This document shows positions 59,889 to 64,000 of a DNA stretch of 64,000 nt, piece by piece. Origin of the DNA: Corynebacterium timonense (GTDB lineage Bacteria > Actinomycetota > Actinomycetes > Mycobacteriales > Mycobacteriaceae). A program made the position numbers and the translations under genes. Location of the stretch: NCBI RefSeq assembly GCF_900105305.1, contig NZ_LT629765.1, forward strand, positions 1,550,001-1,614,000. Reading direction: 5' to 3'. Below the pieces are notes generated by a model. It did no database searches. It worked only from the letters and a program-made list of their open reading frames with translations, and was not told the origin of the DNA. Within the stretch, counting starts at the first letter, position 1; every line of letters begins with the position of its first letter.

Positions 59889-61598
59889 TTACCTAGCCAC
59901 GATGGCCAGGGAGCGCACGCCCTGCAAGCCCGGCACCTCGCGCCAGTTCGGGCTATCCGGTGTACCCGTGGCCGGCAGCTGCAGCGTGCCGTTCGCGTCC
60001 GTGGCGTAGTACATCGCGCCGGAGGAGGCGACAGCGACCACCGGGGCGGTGAGGTTGCCGCTGGAGAGCACCGTCGTCGAGGAGCCGTCCTGCTCCACCC
60101 GCACGACCGGGGCGCTGGAGGAACTGGTGCCCACCAGCAGGGAGCCGTCCACGTTCCAGTCCGCGGCGATGACGCTGCCACCCAGGTCGGGGGCGTACTC
60201 TAGGAGGTTGACCAACCGCCGCACTCCGGAGCCGTCGGAGGCAATCACACCGGTGTAGAGGTGGCCGTCGATGACGAGGACCGCCCTGGCCCCCGTCTGC
60301 GACAGGCGTAGCACCGAGATGTTTCCCTCTACCCCGTCCGGCATCTCCACCTGGACCTCGCTGGTGGATATTTCGCCCGTGGCCGCGGAGCGCACCACGC
60401 GCAGAACGCGCCGCCCGTCCGCGACGACCCAGATGGCCTCGCTGCCCATCTCGAAGGTGGGGCGTGTGAAGTTCCCGGCGCGCTCTACCTCGGCGGGCGC
60501 CTCCGGCAGCTTCCCCAACCCGAGGCGCTGGTTTCCCTCCGGGCCGGAGACGACCGCGACATCGCCGTCGCGCTCGACGTCCGCAGAGACGATCTCCCCG
60601 CTGTGTCCGAGCGGGCCCTCCACGGACTCCGCCTGGCCGCCGCTGAGCGAGAAGAGGCTGCCGTTGAACAGGGCGAAAACGCTTTGCTCCCCGGCCGCGT
60701 CGCGCGCGGGGTGGACGTCGGCGAAATCGTCGGTTGTAAAGCTGTCGATGCCCGGGATGAGCGGATCGCCGTCCGCCATGATCTTGATCGTTCCCGTTGT
60801 GCCAGCCTGCGCGAGGACCCACACGACCTGCGCGGCAAAGCGCAGCCGGTCGACCTCGCTGACGGCGCCGAAGCCGGTGAAGTTGTACGCACCGTTTTCA
60901 AAGCCGGCGTAGCCCGCCTCCGCGGGAAGTGTGAAGCGCACTGCCGGTTGGAGGCGCTCAGCGGGGCCGTCGATAAGCAAGTTGAGCAACACCGAGCTGA
61001 GCGAGTCCCACTCGGCGAAGATCCACCTCCGGTCCGGGACGAGCACGGCGGCGTCGGGGTCGTAAAAGTAGAGGTTGTGGGGCTGGTACTTGTTGCGCAG
61101 CTCCGTGCGCTCGATGACGACGCCGCTGGGCAGGGAGGAGATGCGCCACTCGCCATCGACCTGCTCCAGCTCGATCGTCGCGTCGTAGAGCGCGCGGGCG
61201 GGGGTGAACACCCCGCCGGCCGTGACCTCGCCAATGACGTTGCCTTGGACGCTGAAACTGCGCGTGCCGGGGGCGCTGCCCGCCACGGTGGTGATGTTGA
61301 GGCGGTCGACGACGAGGATGTCCCCCGTCGGCTGCCACGCCTCGCGCGTGCCCTGCCGGAGGAAGCTGCGGGCCGCCTCGTAGTTCGCGGTGGGCACGGC
61401 CAGCGCCGCGAAAAAATCGCGCAGGAGCAGGTCGGGGTCGCTGCCGGGCTGCGGCGCGATCGCCGGCGCTTGCTCCATTTCGGGTTGATACGCGCGCAGC
61501 ACGTGTGGCTCCGTGTTCGACGGCAACGTGGCGCACGAGCCAAGGCAGGTTGCCACCGTCGCCACTGCCGCGACAGCCGCCAGCCTCTGGGTGCTCAT
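59889..61598 (-). CDS. lpqB: lipoprotein LpqB, MtrAB accessory
   Basis: Surface lipoprotein of 569 aa that modulates the MtrB kinase. Lipobox LGSC puts the acylated Cys near residue 22. A GerMN domain (about 180-300) and a C-terminal beta-propeller (repeated WVVADGRRVLRVV-type blades) follow. It starts 2 nt after the mtrB stop, so it is cotranscribed with mtrAB. Confidence 0.94.
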   Translation of the reverse strand: MSTQRLAAVAAVATVATCLGSCATLPSNTEPHVLRAYQPEMEQAPAIAPQPGSDPDLLLRDFFAALAVPTANYEAARSFLRQGTREAWQPTGDILVVDRLNITTVAGSAPGTRSFSVQGNVIGEVTAGGVFTPARALYDATIELEQVDGEWRISSLPSGVVIERTELRNKYQPHNLYFYDPDAAVLVPDRRWIFAEWDSLSSVLLNLLIDGPAERLQPAVRFTLPAEAGYAGFENGAYNFTGFGAVSEVDRLRFAAQVVWVLAQAGTTGTIKIMADGDPLIPGIDSFTTDDFADVHPARDAAGEQSVFALFNGSLFSLSGGQAESVEGPLGHSGEIVSADVERDGDVAVVSGPEGNQRLGLGKLPEAPAEVERAGNFTRPTFEMGSEAIWVVADGRRVLRVVRSAATGEISTSEVQVEMPDGVEGNISVLRLSQTGARAVLVIDGHLYTGVIASDGSGVRRLVNLLEYAPDLGGSVIAADWNVDGSLLVGTSSSSAPVVRVEQDGSSTTVLSSGNLTAPVVAVASSGAMYYATDANGTLQLPATGTPDSPNWREVPGLQGVRSLAIVAR

Positions 61599-61600
61599 CC

Positions 61601-63223
61601 CTACTCTCCCTTGCCCTTCGGTTCGTCTCCGTCTTCGCCGTCTCCCGGTGTTCCTGCCTGTGCCTCAGCCTGCACCGCCGGAGCCGCCAGCTCCACGGGC
61701 GCCCCGTCGAAGCCCTTTTCCGGGTCGCGAGGCAGGACCAGCCGGAACTGGGAGCCCACCCCCAGCGTGCCCGCCGCGTCGAGCGTGCCACGGTGCAACT
61801 GGGCGTCCTCGCGCGCGATGGCGAGCCCGAGGCCCGTGCCGCCGGAGTGGCGCTTGCGGGACTTATCCGCCCGCCAGAAGCGGTTGAACACCAGCTCCTC
61901 CTGCCCCGGCGCCAGGCCCACCCCGTGGTCCGTGACGGTGATCGCGACGGCCTCCTCGTTGGCGGCCATCCCCACCTGCACGGGGTTGCCCTCCGAGTGG
62001 TCGATGGCGTTGGCGAGCAGGTTGCGCACGATGCGCTCGATGCGGCGCGGGTCACCCTCGATGAGGACGGGCTCGTCCGGCAACGAGAACTCTACCTCCA
62101 CGTCGAGCTCGTCGGCGAGGTGCTGCGTCTGCTCCCACGCGGAGCGCACGGGGGCCTGGGCGTCGAGCTTTGTCGTCGCCAAGTCCGCGACCCCGGCGTC
62201 GTGGCGCGAGATCTCCAACAGGTCGCCGAGGAGCTCCTCGAAGCGGTCGAGCTCGCGCGTCATCAGCTGGGAAGCGCGCCGCGTGTGACCCTCGAGCGAG
62301 TCCTCCTCCGCCGCGATCATGTCCGCGGCCATGCGCACCGTGGTCAGCGGGGTGCGCAGCTCGTGCGAGACGTCCGAGGTGAACTGCCGCTGCAGGTCGC
62401 CGTACTCCTCGAGCTGGTTGATCTGGCGCGAAATCTTGTCGGCCATGTTGTTGAAGGACATCGCGAGCACGGCCATCTCGTCCTCGCCGTCCACCGGCAT
62501 CCTCTCGCGCAGATGCCCCGCCGCGAAGCGTTCCGCCGTCCGCGAGGCCGAGCGCACCGGCGAGACGATCTGTTGCGAGGCCAGCCAGGCGATGCCCACC
62601 AACAGCACCACGACGACGATGGAGGCTGTAGCGAGCAAGCCCTGCATGAGCGCGAGCGTGGCGGCCTCGCTCTCCGTGTTCATCACGAGGTACAGCTGCA
62701 GGTCGGGAACCTCCGCACTCGTCGGGGTACCCACGATCAGCGCGTTGTACGTGCTGCCGTCCGGCCTGTCCGCCGAGGCAAACTGGTAGGCCACGTTGCC
62801 CTCCGAGACGAAGGACTGCAGGCGCTCGGGGATAACGAACCCCTCCGGGGACGACATGACGGGCCCGCCCGCTCCGCGGATGATCAGCACCGGCTCGTAG
62901 ACCGTCAGCGCGTCCGCGTTCTGCTGGGAGCTTTGGGTCACGGCGGTCCGCGCCGAGTTCAGTCGCGTCTGCAGCGACGACGACGCGCCCGAGCCGTTGA
63001 TCTGCTCCTCCACGACGGCGCGGGCCCGCTCGACCTCACCGCTGGCAAGGTCGATCTTGGTGGAGCTGATGCGCTGCGTCATCACCGAGGCCAAGGTGAG
63101 GCCAAGGACGAGCATCACGATTGTGGAGACGATAAGGACCGTCCCGACGAAGCGGACCTGCAGGGACGTACGCCACGACTCGGAAACGCCGTCCCGCAGC
63201 CGTCGCAGCTGGTTGACCTTCAG
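61601..63223 (-). CDS. mtrB: sensor histidine kinase MtrB
   Basis: Kinase of the MtrAB system that couples envelope and osmotic status to gene expression. TM1 lies about residues 22-42 (VGTVLIVSTIVMLVLGL), an extracytoplasmic sensor and TM2 near 190-215, then HAMP, DHp with SHELRTPLT (phospho-acceptor His), and the ATPase with NLLANAIDHS, DHGVGLAPG and GTGLGLAIA. No ATG/GTG/TTG exists between the mtrA stop and GTG 63118, and a start at 63118 would cut TM1. CTG 63223, with GGGGG 8 nt upstream, keeps the helix and gives 540 aa. Confidence 0.9.
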   Translation of the reverse strand: MKVNQLRRLRDGVSESWRTSLQVRFVGTVLIVSTIVMLVLGLTLASVMTQRISSTKIDLASGEVERARAVVEEQINGSGASSSLQTRLNSARTAVTQSSQQNADALTVYEPVLIIRGAGGPVMSSPEGFVIPERLQSFVSEGNVAYQFASADRPDGSTYNALIVGTPTSAEVPDLQLYLVMNTESEAATLALMQGLLATASIVVVVLLVGIAWLASQQIVSPVRSASRTAERFAAGHLRERMPVDGEDEMAVLAMSFNNMADKISRQINQLEEYGDLQRQFTSDVSHELRTPLTTVRMAADMIAAEEDSLEGHTRRASQLMTRELDRFEELLGDLLEISRHDAGVADLATTKLDAQAPVRSAWEQTQHLADELDVEVEFSLPDEPVLIEGDPRRIERIVRNLLANAIDHSEGNPVQVGMAANEEAVAITVTDHGVGLAPGQEELVFNRFWRADKSRKRHSGGTGLGLAIAREDAQLHRGTLDAAGTLGVGSQFRLVLPRDPEKGFDGAPVELAAPAVQAEAQAGTPGDGEDGDEPKGKGE

Positions 63224-63226
63224 CGG

Positions 63227-63910
63227 CTACACCCCCGGCTTGCCCGTCTTGTAGCCCACGCCGCGCACCGTCAAGATGATCTCCGGGTTTTCCGGGTCTT
63301 TCTCAATCTTCGCGCGCAGCCGCTGGACGTGGACGTTCACCAGCCGCGTGTCCGAGGCGTTGCGGTAGCCCCACACCGTCTCCAACAGCTCCTCGCGCGT
63401 GTGCACCTGGTTCGGCTTCCGGGCCATCTCCAGCAACAGGTCAAACTCGAGCGGCGTGAGCGCAATCTCCTCGTCGCCGCGGGTCACCATGTGCTGCGGG
63501 ACGTCGATGGTGAGGTCGCCGATCTCCAACACCTCCGCCGGGGCCTCGTCCGTGCGGCGCAGGCGCGCGCGGATGCGGGCGACCAGCTCCTTCGGCTTGA
63601 ACGGCTTCGTGATGTAGTCGTCCGCGCCCGACTCCAGCCCGAGCACGACGTCGACGGTGTCGGTCTTCGCGGTGAGCATGACGATGGGGACGGCGGACTC
63701 GCGGCGGATCTCCTTGCAAATGTCCACGCCATTCATGCCGGGGAGCATGAGGTCGAGCAGCACGAGGTCGGGTTCGTAGTCGCGGAAGGCCCCCACCGCC
63801 GCCGCGCCGTCCATGATCGGATGCGCCTCGAAGCCCTCGGATTCCAGGACGATCGTGAGCATCTCGTTGATGGCGGGATCGTCATCGACCACCAGAATCT
63901 TCGGCGTCAT
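63227..63910 (-). CDS. mtrA: response regulator MtrA
   Basis: OmpR-family DNA-binding regulator of 227 aa. The receiver domain has DDD (9-11), the phosphorylated Asp53 in LLDLMLPG and Lys in FKPKE. The C-terminal winged helix contains LTPLEFDLLLEMARKPNQVHTREELLETVWGY. AAGGAG precedes the ATG by 5 nt. Its TAG is 3 nt before the proposed CTG start of mtrB. Confidence 0.97.
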   Translation of the reverse strand: MTPKILVVDDDPAINEMLTIVLESEGFEAHPIMDGAAAVGAFRDYEPDLVLLDLMLPGMNGVDICKEIRRESAVPIVMLTAKTDTVDVVLGLESGADDYITKPFKPKELVARIRARLRRTDEAPAEVLEIGDLTIDVPQHMVTRGDEEIALTPLEFDLLLEMARKPNQVHTREELLETVWGYRNASDTRLVNVHVQRLRAKIEKDPENPEIILTVRGVGYKTGKPGV

Positions 63911-63945
63911 CGCTGCTCCTTAATCACAAGTTCTCAACTGCCTGA

Positions 63946-63951
63946 ATGATA
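63946..63951 (-). promoter_or_regulatory. candidate -10 box of mtrA
   Basis: TATCAT on the minus strand about 36 nt before ATG 63910. No clear -35. Confidence 0.4.
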
Positions 63952-64000
63952 GTGGGCGCGTGCGCCGTGCGCACCCATCGGCCTGCCCAGCTCGCCGCTG

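Overview
The window is a high-GC actinobacterial chromosome segment, almost certainly from the genus Corynebacterium. The evidence is the gene order ylbL / DUF2342 / uvrD2 / K+ channel / adnBA / TIGR02569 / DUF3152 / DUF3107 / rhlE / whiB1 / sigH-rshA / aroA / rsgA / secA1 / hpf / comF / lpqB / mtrBA, which follows the Rv3194-Rv3246 block of mycobacteria. Typical corynebacterial features support it: two monophosphatases including HisN beside prfB and ftsEX, a BCCT carrier, IS3, IS256 and IS481 remnants, GTG/TTG starts and many leaderless genes.

Layout. 0-6.8 kb: ftsX (cut by the window edge) and ftsE, an aldehyde dehydrogenase, prfB, two inositol-monophosphatase-family genes (the second is hisN) and a secreted trypsin-like protease. 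6.9-17.4 kb: a DUF418 membrane protein, then thiamine biosynthesis: TPP riboswitch, thiC, a small basic protein, thiE, an MFS carrier, thiO, thiS, thiG, a convergent BCCT carrier, and thiF/moeB with a rhodanese domain that is frameshifted as given. 17.4-20.4 kb: a yybP-ykoY-type (Mn2+) riboswitch ahead of a cation diffusion facilitator, a secreted serine-hydrolase-like protein and a 3-hydroxyacyl-CoA dehydrogenase. 20.4-24.9 kb: an insertion-sequence graveyard with a small SdpI-like membrane protein of lower GC, bounded by an initiator tRNA-Met gene.

25.1-34.1 kb: UPF0182 membrane protein, PPA1309-family protein, a lipoprotein, a Lon-like PDZ protease, a DUF2342 protein, a YgjP-like metallopeptidase and an E1-like Cys4 protein, then an array of 84-bp repeats each carrying an 11-bp-stem palindrome. 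34.1-45.6 kb: uvrD2, an RCK potassium channel with a likely second translation start for its cytoplasmic domain, adnB-adnA recombination nuclease, and TIGR02569, DUF3152 and DUF3107 proteins. 45.7-55.7 kb: DEAD-box helicase, envelope proteins, whiB1, ribosomal protein bL37, sigH-rshA, a decayed ybaK gene, SRAP protein, aroA, rsgA, DUF6912, HAD and Rv3235-family genes. 55.7-64 kb: secA1, hpf, comF, lpqB, mtrB and mtrA, the MtrAB envelope two-component system with its lipoprotein.

The most useful observations are the palindromic 84-bp array; the Mn-riboswitch/CDF pairing; the internal start inside the K+ channel gene; a 12-codon leaderless ORF coupled to thiO; an apparent CTG start for mtrB; loss of the Walker A lysine in AdnA; and a consistent TAnnnT plus 6-8 nt plus start-codon architecture at about 17 genes. 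I found no phage, CRISPR array or obviously new multigene defence system. The most poorly understood conserved neighbourhood is the protease and E1-like cluster at 29.5-33.6 kb.
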